64,000 nucleotides of DNA, from the NCBI GenBank assembly GCA_963169105.1, contig OY720643.1:96792848-96856847 (forward strand). Reading direction: 5' to 3'. The number at the start of each line of letters is the position of its first letter. Within the stretch, counting starts at the first letter, position 1. A program made the translations under genes and the position numbers. Below, in pieces: positions 24,490 to 37,386 of the stretch. This DNA is from Ceriagrion tenellum (Eukaryota > Arthropoda > Insecta > Odonata > Coenagrionidae). The notes below the pieces were generated by a model that saw only the letters and a list, made by a program, of their open reading frames with translations, did no database searches and was not told the DNA's origin.

Positions 24490-24590
24490 TCTTTAGTAGT
24501 ACAAATAATGGCATCCGAACTCATGAATCTTTGAGGAGACGCCTTGTTTATTTTCCCTGCGCTTTACCCTTAAGTCAATGAATCCCAACA
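24490..24590 (-). mobile_element. Possible degenerate tRNA-derived SINE piece
   Basis: On the minus strand the order TTAAGGGTAAAGCGCAGGG, then TGAGTTCGGATGCC resembles an A-box-like and a poor B-box-like element at about tRNA spacing. The plus-strand reading GIRTHESLRRR is a familiar spurious peptide produced by such sequences. Weak evidence. Confidence 0.25.
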
Positions 24591-27480
24591 TGCTTCCTTA
24601 CTTACAGGTCGTTTATTTATTTGCTGCCATGTTTTTGACCAAAAATAAAAAATTGCCATCCACTAGATAAAAGTAAATAAGTTGCCATCTACTAGTGAAT
24701 AGTAAATAAATTTTGATCTACTAGAGAAAATAAAGTTCAACGCTGGTAAAAGTATTAGACAATTGACAAAGGACATATTCGACAGTCTCTTGATTTTTAA
24801 TCATAGTAAATTGCCTAAGTTTGATAATTTTATATTAAATATATTTACTCATAGCTATAATTATTATAAAATCGTCTTTAAATCTTTAATGAAGTAAAAA
24901 TATTTTTTTTTCATTTTATATCTTCGCTTATGTGATGTTGCCATGATGCAAGTCCAAATTATACAACATTTCTTTCCACGCACAACTTAAGCAGGATGAC
25001 TGGGGTTTGCTGATGGTTAGGGCACTGAAAGTGACTTTTTCTTTTGACTGAAGCCTAAAAAACGTATTTCTTTTCTTTTATGAGGAAATGTTGGCTCCCT
25101 TTTTACTGATTAATATAGATTTTTCACGAGTATGGAACTGTTACTAATTGATTCATTAATAGCTATCTTAAAAGCTAAGACGTAGGGAAGGTCGGATAAC
25201 TGTTTTTCTTTAAAACTATTACCTAGGAAATGAATCAGGTGAACAATTTCTGTAGTGAAAAGCTTACACTTACAAACTTACGATTGTTGAAGGAATTCGA
25301 ATTCTTTCATCAAAATATTCGACCGTGACTGCATACCGCCTACTGGCTGGCTACCTTACGTTTTACCTTAGCATATAGATCCATTCATCTCTGTTCATGT
25401 GAGATAAAGTACGCTGAAATATTCCGAGCCACATCACTTTTAAAACGTTAGATAAAAAGCAATGCCAACATCAAACTAAATCCTAAACGTGAACAAGCAT
25501 CGGCTAATAAAATGTGGCGGCTTAGTGTCCTTTCTCAAAACATACCAGGTACCTAAATAACCACAGTCTTGCCATATATAGTCGCGATACTAAGACCTAA
25601 TTTCCCTATTCTAAATTGCAGCTGCCCTACTGACAGTGCCTATATCTGCCAGCTAATAAAACCAACCCACCCACTGGGGTATGCTGAGAAAATGCTTGAG
25701 ATTTATCTATATTATAGTTGAATAGAAGATATATGTCGGAGATTATGTATTTTAGATGAGCTACATTGCTTCAAAAAAGCAATAGAAGTGTATCATTATT
25801 TTTGGTTATTAAGCTGCCAATGATATAATTTCTTCAAGATAATAGTCAAGTATTCTTCTTCAGACAGACTTAGTACAGGATATTATGAATATACACAACA
25901 ATGTAATACCCGCGTCAGAGACTCATCTTTTGCGGAATGGAGGTATAATATACCTCTTCATATTCCCGGAGAGATTGTTTCGCTGTAGTTGCTCTTTGTA
26001 CCTCATCGAAATAAACTTGTACTTGCGCGCCACCGTACGGCACCACAGAGCTCCAAAATGCAATTTTATTGCAAATTTTATTACCGTATATCATTAGGCT
26101 GTGATATAGCTTGGAATATACCTTGTCGTTAGCGTGCTGCTCATCAAGTCTGTCACCGACTATCATGAAACTGTATAAATGTAATTTTTCAGCCCATTAA
26201 TTAATATGCACTTATTGTTTCTCAGCGTGAGTCAAAGTACGAAGGTTTTCAAATGCAAAGGTGGTTATACCCGGTCACTCAAACATAAGGGAATCCTCTC
26301 TACGTTCTGCTATTTCACGATCCACATCCTTTTCCTGGTTCAATGAACTCAGCGCCACCACTTATAGGGACAGCCCACGCTCATTATTTTTGCAGCTTTC
26401 TCGACACTCCTTACGCTCCTTCAAATTGCTTTTTAGCCAGGTACGTGGATGAGCAATTTAACTAAACGAGGGAGAAGGGAAGGAGTCGGTAAGAGAAGAT
26501 ATGGACTTCTAGCCAAAGTTTTCTTATTGCTACCTCTCTTATTGGCAAATTGCCTGGGGAATACGCATCCACCCCCTATTATTTTGTGATTTTAATTGTC
26601 CTTTGTTGTTTACAGGCAAATAAATATTTCTTTCCTCATTGTAAATTAAATAAGTGCCTAGCAAAATGACTAAGCATTTGGAAAATGACTCGTTTTTTAG
26701 CGATAGAAAGAGCATATATTTTATTTATAGCCCAAAATCTTTTTAGAGTAATACTTATTAAGGAAAATCAATCCACTTTCCAAATCATTTGTACATCAAT
26801 TTTCATTCCCATAGTTACATGAACAACTACAATTTAAAAAAGTCCATCCGTTGTAATTTAGTTTAGGTAATAAGAAACATTTAAAATGCCTTAGTTCATA
26901 CTTCACAAAACTACAAATAGAACCCGCTCTTGCAAAAATATTAACATTTCTTTATTGTTTTCAATTAAAGATACATAAGTAATATTTATCCTACAACTTG
27001 GTGGAAGTATAGGCAAACCAAAAATAATTTTCCATTACCAATGAGCGTAATAGCGGAGAACCAGGCGATTTCTATGGTGTTCGGTAAAATATCTAACACT
27101 TATATATGCTTTCGTTCATAATACTGTAAATGAAAACAGTATGAGCATTCACCAATTTAAAATACGATTCGAAGATGTATCGCGAAAGCTTTAAGGATAT
27201 CTCCCAGTTTTCCAGTATTTCCGGTAGAATAGCCATCCTGTGACATAAATTCTTCGAACAATATAAAATTCCCCTAACATTTTATACAGCTTCAAAAGGT
27301 TAGGCCGAGAGCCGGAAACCAAGCTGATCTGGGAAACCAAAAAATTAAACGTGCATTACAAACATACAAGTTATGAATGTGTATTGTCTCCTCTCTCGTA
27401 TTGCCAAGAACATCCCATTAGTGAATCAAACCCCTAGCTAGAGGACCGCCCACGATATCGGGCCTGTTGCCGAATCTCAA
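24591..27480. other. No gene recognised
   Basis: A minor three-fold repetition of a CTACTAG-containing 30-bp phrase occurs at about 24655-24730. Overlapping plus (25885-26097) and minus (25915-26166) frames of 70 and 83 codons are unrecognised. Confidence 0.55.
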
Positions 27481-27780
27481 AGCAGATCGAGGGTTGAGCT
27501 CGTCTGCCGAATCCCCCGAATCAGATAACAAGTTACGTCCAAAATGTACCAGGAGGCTGTTCGACGGTGGCGGCGTTCAGCCGGAAAACGCGTTTCCAAC
27601 GCTCGTTCCAAGGGATCCCTGTACATATACATAGAGTTAAGGGCCCAAGGTGGGGGCGGGCGAGTTTTTACATTGTTCGGATCCAGCCGGCGCGGAAAGG
27701 AAAGAGCATGCTCGCGGGAAAAGGAGGAGAGGTTTTCGTGTGACGTTCTTATTTACAATCATGATGATAAAATAGTTAGT
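27481..27780. other. GC/CpG-richer island, function unknown
   Basis: The stretch contains CGACGGTGGCGGCGTTCAGC, GTGGGGGCGGGCGAG and AGCCGGCGCGGAAAGG in otherwise AT-rich DNA. A 96-codon plus frame (27544-27834) spans it but has no domain. It could be a promoter-proximal or repeat-derived island. Confidence 0.35.
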
Positions 27781-30339
27781 ACAAACGGATGGCTCCTATT
27801 ATGGCTCTCGCCAAAGCTGCCTGAAACAGCATGATGGATGATGATTGGGAACGGGCTACGGAACTTTCACATTCCTACTTCAAAGGGGAGGATGGTTGCT
27901 TAGTATGTAGTTTCAGTAAGAAAGCCTTTATCATTGTTGCCAATACAAGCACTTTTAAATGTACGACGAATCATCACTAAAAACCGCCCCGTTTCAACTC
28001 TTCTCACAATGAGACCTCAAAATTATATCCGTAAGTTTATAGCGATTGGTTTATTTAACCTCTTGTCTCTCATATGTGAGCCCCCTTGCTCTTTCTGAGT
28101 AGCTCTGATTCCCATTTCTTACTCTCTCATGTTGCCACCATCTCTGCCCCTCCACCTTATCCCTATTTTACCATGCCTCCTTTTTGATATTAGCCCTTAT
28201 TTGTGAGAACTCTACTCATAATAAATACTCCAAATATACTCTAAAATTGTACTGAAATTTGAAAACAATTTAATCAGTACTTAATCCCGGTATAAAATCG
28301 GCGTAGGAAAACTAAGTAACACTTGCTTGTGAACATGACACAAAGGATTGAAAAACATAGTAAACACATGCGAGGTTAATGTCCCAAAGTCTTTTCTCTA
28401 ATATCAATTACTGTTTATTATCACTTTTTTAACCCTCAGCAACAATCGATTCTTTGACTGGTGAGAAGTTTTCCTACACCAATAAATTTGTGGAAATCCA
28501 ACTATATCTTATGTGTTAACGGCATAAAGGGTGTGAAAATAAAGCTGCAATATTTAAATGTCCAAAAACAGTTGAGATTAACCTCGAAACAACATTCCAT
28601 TTCTTTATAGTTTTTCAAGCAAGTGGTTATGCAAGTATAGTTGAATGCCGTGTTTTGCAGATCGGAACCAAAGGGCCAATAGTGTAGTAAATCCACCTGT
28701 ACGACGCCCTCTTACAGAAACTTACGACTTATCCGTAAGGACTGGAAACCTTATTTCTCCCAATGGAGTTTTTTTTTATTTCTCCGATATATTTAAAATA
28801 TTTTTAATACAAGCATACATTCGCACTCTTCATAGCATTTTAGTCTTGTATTTCGGAACAGGGATCCATATCACACCAGTGCACTCAAGTTGGGGAGAAA
28901 TAGTGCTCTGTAGTTTTTATTCACACAAGCAGAACAACACCTGTCTTTTGTGGTATCTTGTGGGGCTGTGATAACTTCATTCCGGTTAGATAAAATTTTA
29001 GCATCGTATAGAGTAGGAAATTATTAAAACAAATTTCCATTATGCCACGTTTTAGAGATGAGGTTCCTACGTTCTTTGAATGAAAAAACACACTGGAATG
29101 GACTTCATAGAAAAACGAAAAACCATTTAAACCTTAACTTTCCAACCCTATTTCTTAAAACCTAAGATTGTTAGATTTAGGACCTCCATTCTACCTAGTA
29201 TCCTGTGTTCTTGTTTTCCAATCGCCATGACATTTTACCAACCAACTTCGCTTTTATTTCCCAGTCGAGAAGATCTAATGGGCGTATTTTTCATTTCATT
29301 ATGTGAAACTGTAGCTTTATGCAAACATATAGAAAGGATACTCGGCTAATTCTAAGCTATAAAAAACAGGTATTCAAACGCCCACAATGCATACCTACCA
29401 CAATATAGGTAAATTACGAGAAATAAATAAAAAAATCAGAAAACAATGCATTATAGCCAATAGCTTACAAGCTAGGGATATCCACGTTAAAAGACTGATA
29501 TTGCGTCAATTTTAATAAATCTTAGATCATGGGTAACTAGAATAAAAAATATTAAGGAATCATAATAAGCTGAGAAGAAATGGATCAAATGGCAGAATTA
29601 AAGTTAGGCCACCGTTTTAACCGAGCAAAACAAAAGCCTAAGCAAACCCGAAGGATATTTCAATACCATTAAAATACTACAAAACATGCAGATGGGTATA
29701 GTTATCCACACATTTTCGTCACTGTCACCGTATAATATTTGGATAAAGAAGATGTCACCGTAAATAAATCTAAGGGAAAGAGGCTTGGTAAGTGCACTCT
29801 GCAAAGTAAACCATTTTCAAAAATTACAAAAAAAAATTACAAACGTATTTGGTATTATCAGCTCAATTTTTAATTGTTATAGAACTTACAGTACATTTTT
29901 CTATTTAACTTTAACTGACCATATTTATAATAGCAAAATTTGTCCTGACGTTACTCGATTGAAAAACAAAATTTTATAATTAATGACAAGCTTTGATGTG
30001 CAATGCGCTCCAAATATTAATGAAATATCTATTAAAGAAAAATTCAAGATGCTTGTACAATTAATAAATAATTACAGAGTATGAAGTATTTAACCAGAGG
30101 GGAACAATAAATTTGTGAATGGGCACAAATTCAACATTGTCTTCTTTCTAACCCCAGAAAATATAGCTTTATACAAACAAATCGAAAAAATAACCAAGAC
30201 CAATAATGCAGTCAATGAAACCCTAGTTCCTCAAGAAGAGTAGTTCCTTTATATATCTCTTAAAACTTTTGAAAACTCTCGCACATACATATGAACGCAT
30301 ATACATACAGGGAAAAACATAAGGGAGTGTTGTTGATTT
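27781..30339. other. No gene recognised
   Basis: A 108-codon plus frame at 28645-28971 has no family resemblance. The rest is AT-rich with only short frames. Confidence 0.55.
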
Positions 30340-30970
30340 TCCGTTTTTTTTCCCACCCCTATTCACAAACGATCCCTGCTCCCCCCATCTGTTCTCTCAT
30401 ATATGTAGCTCTCGGTTCAAACACCCTGGCTCATGCCAGTGCGTGCACACAAAAGGATTCTCTACGGCGTATCACGTGTGCTGGGTACAGGGAACGCGTG
30501 CAATCGAGTTAGGCCCTGCCCTTCCACCAACGCGACTAAACCTTTAAACTCCCTACCGTAAACCTCCCAACACACCTCCCCCCCAGACACGGGGCTTCTC
30601 TCACATGCGTCTCGGCACGGTCGGCGCCTCTATTCGATAGGCACCTCTCTATATCCCACGCCCCCAGCACCTCGTCTCCTTTCCCCCTCACGGCTCCCTC
30701 CTACCTTACGCAACGCGCCAAATATTTCCTCTCCACCGTCTCACTCCACCGCACCCTCTTCAAATTCTCATTTCGCTTCGCCTCCAGTCTTTCCACTCCT
30801 CCTCCTCCCCTCAACATCGATATCATCTTCCTTCTTTGGCTCCAAGCTTTTGATTCTGGACTCATTCAAGCCTTATCTGCAGCACGCGGTGGTGAAGCGA
30901 CGGAGGATATGGCATACGGGCACGCCTCTCTCTTCAGGCATAGGGTGAAACTTTGAGTTCGACGACATGC
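30340..30970. other. Pyrimidine-rich, GC-richer island
   Basis: The plus strand is strongly C/T-rich here, with runs such as CCTCCCAACACACCTCCCCC and CTCCTCCTCCCCTC and scattered CpGs. No open frame longer than 73 codons is present. It may be a regulatory or structural island; no specific motif supports a function. Confidence 0.35.
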
Positions 30971-31669
30971 AATGCTCAAAAGACGCGATGCATCCCGCAG
31001 CGTGAATATATCGCACAGAAGTGAATGTCAGTATCACATATAGCACTTTTTCAGATATATTTTGAAGATTTAATGGTCATAAATACGTTATCAATGGCTA
31101 AATTAAAGAAATTCCGTTCAGGTCTCGATAAAGCCTACATCAGAGCAAAAAATTATTTGTACTGACGTTTGCCAAATTCTCCTCAAGATGAAAGGAATGA
31201 AAAGTGATTAGCGGACGGTATTAAATCAGTATAGGTTAGCAAAAAGAAAATATAACCTACAGGGAGTGTAAGTATTTAAAGAAGAAAAAGTTTATTTTTT
31301 ATCATCACCATATGGTGTAATAATAGCAATATACAGTACTTTTTACTACTTCGTGATACGTTCAATCATCCGTCACACAAGGCATAGCGTTTTGCGGTGA
31401 GATTGTAGAGCTATCTGTCCCGCCGATAATTTGTCCACCTAACTTGGCAGAATAAAGAGAAAGTTTCGGTTCTTTCGCATTCCACTTTTTAATCTCACTA
31501 TGAATTGCCAAAGCACAAGTTTCCCTATACCAGAAAACTTCTGAACAATTCTGTAAAAATATAGCCCAAATTTTGCACCTCATTTGAAATACCTACCATT
31601 ACACTGTTGTGCTCACAAAATTCGCATTTTAAAAATATTCCCAACACAATGTTTAACGTTAACAAATAA
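30971..31669. other. No gene recognised
   Basis: The only frame of note is a 73-codon minus frame at 31362-31583 ending SPQNAMPCVTDD. It looks peptide-like in composition but I cannot assign it to a family. Confidence 0.45.
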
Positions 31670-31825
31670 AAAAAGGATGCTGGACTCCAAAAGAGAGGGG
31701 TGGAAGTTGAGTGAATGGTGATGATGAGAATAGGTGGATTAACGGGAGAAAGAGAGGTAAGACGTATTCTGAGGTCAGGAAAGAATTTGTTTTAGGAGAT
31801 CGGAGTCGGGGGCTTTAAAAGTCTT
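31670..31825 (+). mobile_element. Possible LINE C-terminal remnant
   Basis: The sequence GGAGAAAGAGAGGTAAGACG, TATTCTGAGGTCAGGAAAGA and TTAGGAGATCGGAGTCGGG reads roughly RGKTYSEVRKEFVLGDRSRG. This parallels the RK-YSEVRELALDRE block at the C-terminus of the LINE family in this window. It is short and isolated, so weakly supported. Confidence 0.3.
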
Positions 31826-31959
31826 TATTATTAGAATATTTTAAATCTTTTATTTAATCTCTTTAGAAACCCTTAATGATATTAGTCAGCTGCCACTCCA
31901 GGTAGTTATTTGGAAATGACAGTTCCTTACATACTTACCGAGTATAAAAAAATTTCTTG

Positions 31960-32080
31960 AAATACACCAAAGATTGAACCTTGCCTTGAGAAAATTATTT
32001 GACTGACTGAAAGTCGAACCCGAATCTCCCAATTACTGGTCAAGTGTGTCAGCTAGTTACTCCACCAAGCCATCTTCCTT
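31960..32080 (-). mobile_element. tRNA-derived SINE head
   Basis: On the minus strand, ATGGCTTGGTGGAGTAACTA (A-box region, plus positions about 32060-32073) is followed at tRNA spacing by TTCGGGTTCGACTTTC (B-box, plus 32011-32025). Downstream on the minus strand the non-tRNA body begins with CAGTCAGTCAAATAATTTTC. The cloverleaf is degenerate, so it is a SINE copy rather than a tRNA gene. The body end was not determined. Confidence 0.55.
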
Positions 32081-34464
32081 CATTGCAAATCTCGATGGGG
32101 GTTTATGTAAACTAGATGTTCGCGTCTCAAGTCCATATTGTGACACATTAGACGATGATCGGGCTTAAAAAGGCACTGTCGCAGTGGATAAGATGGACAT
32201 TGTCGTTATATAACGACGAACTTGACGAATTTGCATGTGCAAATGATATGATAAGAAGTCGCTCACAAGGTTTAATGATTTTCTTAAGGAAACTTTCAAC
32301 CCTTGGTGTATATGCACCTTTGTGAGTGACTTTCTACCATATCGTTTTCATGTGCAATTATTGGAATCTATCTAGAACTTCACATCAGACAGCCGCCCAA
32401 CTCAAAATATTATTTAAGGAAACCACAACTCCGCACATAGCCCACGAAAGGCATTAATTCTTTGATTTATGAGTTTATTAAGATCTACTATTCATGTAAA
32501 CTGTATTTTTTTGTTTAAAGTGAGCAAACCTCACTTTACTCATCTGCATCTCACATGGCGACTATCTTTTGCAATGAGGAGCGCAATTTTTGCCTTTGTG
32601 TATCTAGAATCGAGGTCTCGTTGAATCTTCATCAACCTTTTCTTTTCACCAGAAACGCATGAAATGCCATCGCAAATGTAAACCAATGACAAAGAAGCGA
32701 GAAATTGAACTAGGCTTAAGCCTTTCTCTACTGCTTCGGACCCGTCCTAACTCTTCAGAGATGGAAAGGATTCGCATTCGCAAATTGGAAGTGAATCCTG
32801 TCCCCTTTTGCCCAGCTAAATTCTACTCAATGAGTAAAAACGCTCACATACCGCAAAGTGTTTTGTCCAGCTGTTCTTTCATACACTATTCTATAATTAG
32901 AGTTCGCCTTTCTTAAAATTGAGGAAAAATATGCAATTTTTGCGCTAAGAACATATTTCCATTGTTTGAATGATTTAATAAAAGCGACCGAAAAGCTAAT
33001 CACACTAATTAACATATTTACAGTGGTTTAAGTTATTTCAAATCACACAACGCGTGACACTGCATGACACAATGATATACATACAATCACCTGCTCACAC
33101 GTGCACCATATAAAATCGATTCCACTATGGCTCAGCTACAGTTTCACTATTTATTCTATCTATATTTTTCGTAATTCGAAATAGATATGTCCATGTATTT
33201 TCACGAAATTTGCGCAGAAAAATGGACATTAAACATTCTTAGGTGCAATTAAGGTAATGAGTTAATAGGTAAAATGCATATTTGATACAGATACGAATAA
33301 TACGACAAAATGGAAATTAACAAGCTAAAAATAATTGTTCTCCAAATATTTACTGTGATGATCCACCCAATGTAACAAAATACCGCACATTGTATCGCTC
33401 CACTCTACTTACCCTCGCTACCTAACTACCTAACTAAGTTGTACTGTTTTTATTTTGTATGAACGAGGAAGGGTATGGTTTTACTTGAGTGGAAGTCTTA
33501 TCATGTGGAACCGAGTACGTGTTCTCCTACTACCTCTGGTAGTTCTGTGACTTACCTAAAGCCTTGTAATGGACATTCGTCTAGTGTAAGTACTTATTTT
33601 TTTATTTATTATTACCAATACCGTTATCATTTTTGGTAGGTATACAGCAACCTTAAGAAGTAACCTTCACTTTATATCCAGCGCAAACGTGCATTGTAAA
33701 AAAAGACGATATAATTTGGTAAAAACTCATATGCATTTGTTTAAACTTTTATTGAAATTTTTCGAAAATGTCTAATAATTTATTCAAATTTGAATGTAAA
33801 ATTTTAAATAATGCAATTATAATAAAATGTGTGCAAAATAAACACATTTGCGATGCTTTTGTGCAATTAATTGTACTCTACGGCAAAGACGCCTATAAAA
33901 GCTTGATAAAATCGAGAAAAATACACCTACACTAAATGCCTACACATCCACCAAACGTGACATTAATGTCACACCATGTTTCTATAAAAATATACTTTTC
34001 ATAAAAATAACATTAACAGACAGGCATACCAATTACACCCTGAGGATAACCTGAAAATGTTAACAGTTCCTATCTCATAGTACATCAACAGTGCACCAAT
34101 TAATCATGTATGGTGATCCATGTCAAAATTATGTGCATTAGTTATCAGTTTAATTGGCGTCAATTGACGGAAATGCCGCCGCAAAAAAAAGTTTAAGCAT
34201 TATCTAGAAATGCCATCCTTAAGAAAAGGTCACCTTTATATCGCCTGCCTAGTTTTTTTTAGCAGTCTATCTGTCACAATATGTTCCCAATAAGCTAATA
34301 CCCAATTTGGTAGAGTTTTGAATACATGTCGTCTCCTTCCATGAGTTATGATATCTTTAGGAGAAAAACTATTATTGGAAAACATTTTAAAAATTACGGA
34401 GGCTTTCAAGTAAAACTTCTATCAATGAATTAAGTGTTAGCCTGGCAGGAAAGGGGAGAGAAAA
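32081..34464. other. No gene recognised
   Basis: Only short frames occur (up to 85 codons, plus, 32659-32916). The composition is AT-rich and I see no repeats. Confidence 0.55.
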
Positions 34465-34472
34465 GCTATAAC
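34465..34472. repeat. 8-bp target-site duplication, left (copy 1)
   Basis: GCTATAAC immediately precedes the CATGA terminus. It differs at one base from GTTATAAC at 35413-35420, immediately after the other terminus. Confidence 0.65.
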
Positions 34473-35412
34473 CATGAATATATATTATGGATTCAGATGT
34501 TCGGCATTGTTGCCTAAATTTCCACTTTTAGTTCACTCAGTCCTTGACGCTTCTTCGATTAGAATCCTTTCTGTTGTTATTGTAAATAGACGTAGTTGAT
34601 TGTTGCTAACGTGAGACTGTGGTAAATATTCAATAACGATCGAAGAGATATGAATTACTTGATGCTTTGAATAATATCTTGCTATTTTTTTAATCTAAAA
34701 TTTACTTTTTAAATGCTAGAGAGGAAGTATCTATTACAGGAAATGTGTAAAAACTTGGTTTATAAAACGTTCATCGTGTGCCGATTACGATGTTTGCCAT
34801 AATCCGATTATAATTGGAATGCATAAAGCCTGTTTTGCCTAGACGAAGAATTCAGAATGCCTTGTTTGAACAGAACTTGCATCGTACTAGGCTGAATACA
34901 GGGTATGCGTCTACGAGGACCAAAAATAGGAGACGTGGATTGAAAAATAAGAATCTGTTCAAGGCGGCGGTAAGTGCATTCCTTTTTACCAACACTGCAA
35001 CAATGGCCATTGGGAATACTCATGAAGTCACCTCACATTATTATTAAATTTCCGTATAGCGATTTTCACGCAATGCTAAGAAGTTAATTGTACATTTGCG
35101 TAATTAAATGTGGAGAGGAATAAAATATATCTGTAGACCGGACGATACTAAACAAGTGTATAATTACATCCCGCGTGTAGTACTACATTTTTCATCCACT
35201 GCCCACTGCATTATGATTAATTATAATTAAAACCCATGTATAGTCATGGTAAAACCGGTAAGACGTGTTTATTTACAATCTGTCGACTGCATTTACATTT
35301 AAACTTCCGTCTTTCATCACTAGGCGGAACCACTTTCCAAAAAGTTGCTTATTTACTGGAATTCTAGAAAACACTTTTTGGCAACGAGATCAATCCATAA
35401 TATATATTCAAA
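34473..35412 (+). mobile_element. Non-autonomous DNA transposon (8-bp TSD; P- or hAT-like), copy 1
   Basis: The element is 940 bp with inverted termini: it starts CATGAATATATATTATGG and ends CCATAATATATATTCAAA, the last bases being diverged from CATG. It is flanked by an 8-bp target duplication (GYTATAAC, one mismatch). An inverted copy with the same termini lies at 47091-48000. Landmarks shared in order include TTGTTGCCTAAATTTCCACT, CTTCTTCGATTAGA, TCTATTACAGGAAAT, ACGTTCATCGTGTGCCGA and CCTTGTTTGAACAGAA. Both strands have short frames in both copies (77 and 71 codons here), but these are frameshifted relative to each other, so the element is probably non-coding. CATGA matches the outermost bases of Drosophila P-element ends, and 8-bp duplications fit the P and hAT superfamilies. 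Confidence 0.8.
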
Positions 35413-35420
35413 GTTATAAC
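35413..35420. repeat. 8-bp target-site duplication, right (copy 1)
   Basis: GTTATAAC immediately follows the right terminus and matches GCTATAAC at 34465-34472 in seven of eight positions. Confidence 0.65.
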
Positions 35421-35790
35421 AAAGAGGTCTTCGGATTGACGACTGCAGATAATTAAATAAGGTTTAAATTATTATTCTCAAATATTTGCTTTTTATGAAT
35501 AATATTAATTCAGCTGCACAGAAGTGTCAAAAGCCGTTTTAAGCGTCCTAATTTCAAAGAGATATTTTGTAAACGCGCTTTAAATTACGTTGGGGCATTA
35601 TTACATTCATCTAACCTATTGCTTGGCAGGTATTCATTTCAAAGCACGATGGCCATTTTTCCCGCCAACTCGACATTTTTCTGGCATATTGTATGAAAAC
35701 CACAGAAGCACTGCTGCAAAAGCATCACTACGTATACCTGTACAAGCACAAGGGAGTGCTTCTCAAGTATTTACTTCATTTTAAAAACTC
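35421..35790. other. No feature recognised
   Basis: AT-rich sequence between the transposon copy and the GC-richer block; a 64-codon plus frame at 35590-35784 is unrecognised. Confidence 0.55.
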
Positions 35791-36200
35791 CAACATTCCG
35801 CGCACTTCAGCAGGTAAGACCGCTGGGAATCACTCGGCAGCAACGCACCTGCATTCCGTTTGAATTCGTAAGGAGAGGCAAACATCCAGGCGTGCCGCCA
35901 GTTCTTTTCGGTTCATCCCGCAGCCAAGAGTACGGCCGTTACGTCGACTCCTGGATGTTTTCCCCCAAGGAGGTTAGCGGGAGGAGCATAACGCATAGTT
36001 TTACTCCAGACAATGAATCCTCTGGTCCCATGGACCGTGAGAGGGTTGAAGAGGCACTCAAAAGAGGAGCAAAAGTCTGTGGAAGCTGCCTCACCTCCAT
36101 TCATGGCTCACACCGCTTACAACGCACGTACCCCTTCCTCTCCCTAGGGGCGCGTTCGCCGGGGAGGTTTGTCCTGGCGACTCTATAAAACGCTGGCAAT
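35791..36200. other. GC-richer block with a 98-codon open frame
   Basis: Composition shifts to balanced GC with CpGs (for example CCGCGCACTTCAGCAGGTAAG and GGGGCGCGTTCGCCGGGGAG). A plus frame at 35892-36188 (98 codons) includes MDRERVEEALKRGAKVCGSC, a plausible but unrecognised sequence, and a 63-codon frame overlaps it on the minus strand. CAGGTAAG at about 35812-35819 is a good splice-donor match. Nothing confirms an exon. Confidence 0.35.
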
Positions 36201-36768
36201 CTCTGGCGATGGTATTTTGCATCCACATGAAAAACAAAAGGGTTGTTTCTCTCCATGGGCTAGTGGACGGCTTTTATTTCCCTTGTTTTCATGTAGCCTG
36301 CCTTCTTTTATTCTTTAATGTGTAAATTGCGTTGTCGAGAAGTCAAGAAAGTTTCAGAATAGCCAACGATTTTCCCCGGAGGAATACGAAAAATTTTGCA
36401 CTTCTTTCTATGAAAGTGATAGATTGGTACTATCGTTGTTTTGAGTGGCGGAAAGTTTGGCATTCTGTATTTTATGTTATACGTATGCAAGTATCTACAC
36501 TCATTCAGGCATTAGAAACGAAAACTTGAAAAACAAGCAGAGGATTTCTATACGGACGAGTGGATGGAATCGCTTGAGTTACTTTTTTAATTCCCATTTT
36601 TATTAGCTTTTCAATAGTTTTGGAGGCGCAAAAACGACATAGCTGAGCAGTAATTTAAGAAATTACTGAAAAGTCTCGATGCTAAAGTTTTCCTTAGGGA
36701 ATTAAGTAAAAGTGGGTTTTTTCGCTAAAAATTTGACACCTTTTCCATTATTGTTCTAACCCTTAATG
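36201..36768. other. No feature recognised
   Basis: AT-rich; overlapping 60- and 65-codon frames on opposite strands at 36308-36529 are unrecognised. Confidence 0.55.
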
Positions 36769-37383
36769 GTACCCATTCCATAAATAACGAAACATGGAAG
36801 GCATCAATTATTCGTTGCCCTATTCAATCGGAGTGCCTTCACTTCCTTCACATTATTTTGTGCTGTTTGTCCGTTCATTTAAGAGTAAAAATTCCATTTT
36901 TCAGCAGTTTTAAAATAAAGTCTATAGTAGCCAATACTCACCAAGAAAGAGTATCCTCGAGAAACTTGGATCTATCTATACATAATAAAAATCATTGCGT
37001 GCATGCAAAAGTAAAATCTTGCGTCCTGCTTTTAATTTCCAGCATAAATTATCTAATTTTAATACATTAATATATTGTTGAACAGGTATGATGAATTACC
37101 AACTCTGAGGAACACATAAGACCTCGTCCTTAAGGTAATCTTAATAATATCACCGCAAAATTAATATTCCATGGATATAAAACATTTTTAATGCGAATTT
37201 TACAATCATTTATAAGTGAAACCTATAAACATTTAACTTTTGAATGGAACGGTGTCAATACCGCTTTTTCAACCACTCATTCCAAACCACTATACACAAT
37301 AGTTCGCAGGTTTCCGCGGCGTTGATCAAATGATTTCAACATTTCTCGGGTTGCATCCGCGTCAGTTGTAATTCAGCACAACA
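36769..37383 (-). repeat. PLE left inverted arm (about 615 bp)
   Basis: It begins GTACCCATTCCATAAATAAC and ends ATTCAGCACAACA. It is the inverted copy of 37947-38562. Landmarks on both arms include the ATCCTCGAGAAACTTGGATC block, the TCTGAGGAACACATAAGACC block and GGTTGCATCCGCGTCAGTTG. The 70-codon frame here and its twin on the other arm reflect the duplication, not a gene. Confidence 0.85.
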
Positions 37384-37386
37384 AAA

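Noticed and set aside
24390..24581. Peptide with GIRTHESLRRR
   Set aside because: This resembles well-known spurious translations of tRNA-like repeats rather than a protein.
36858..37070. 70-codon frame duplicated at 38261-38473
   Set aside because: The two are the same sequence in the inverted PLE arms; there is no independent evidence of coding.
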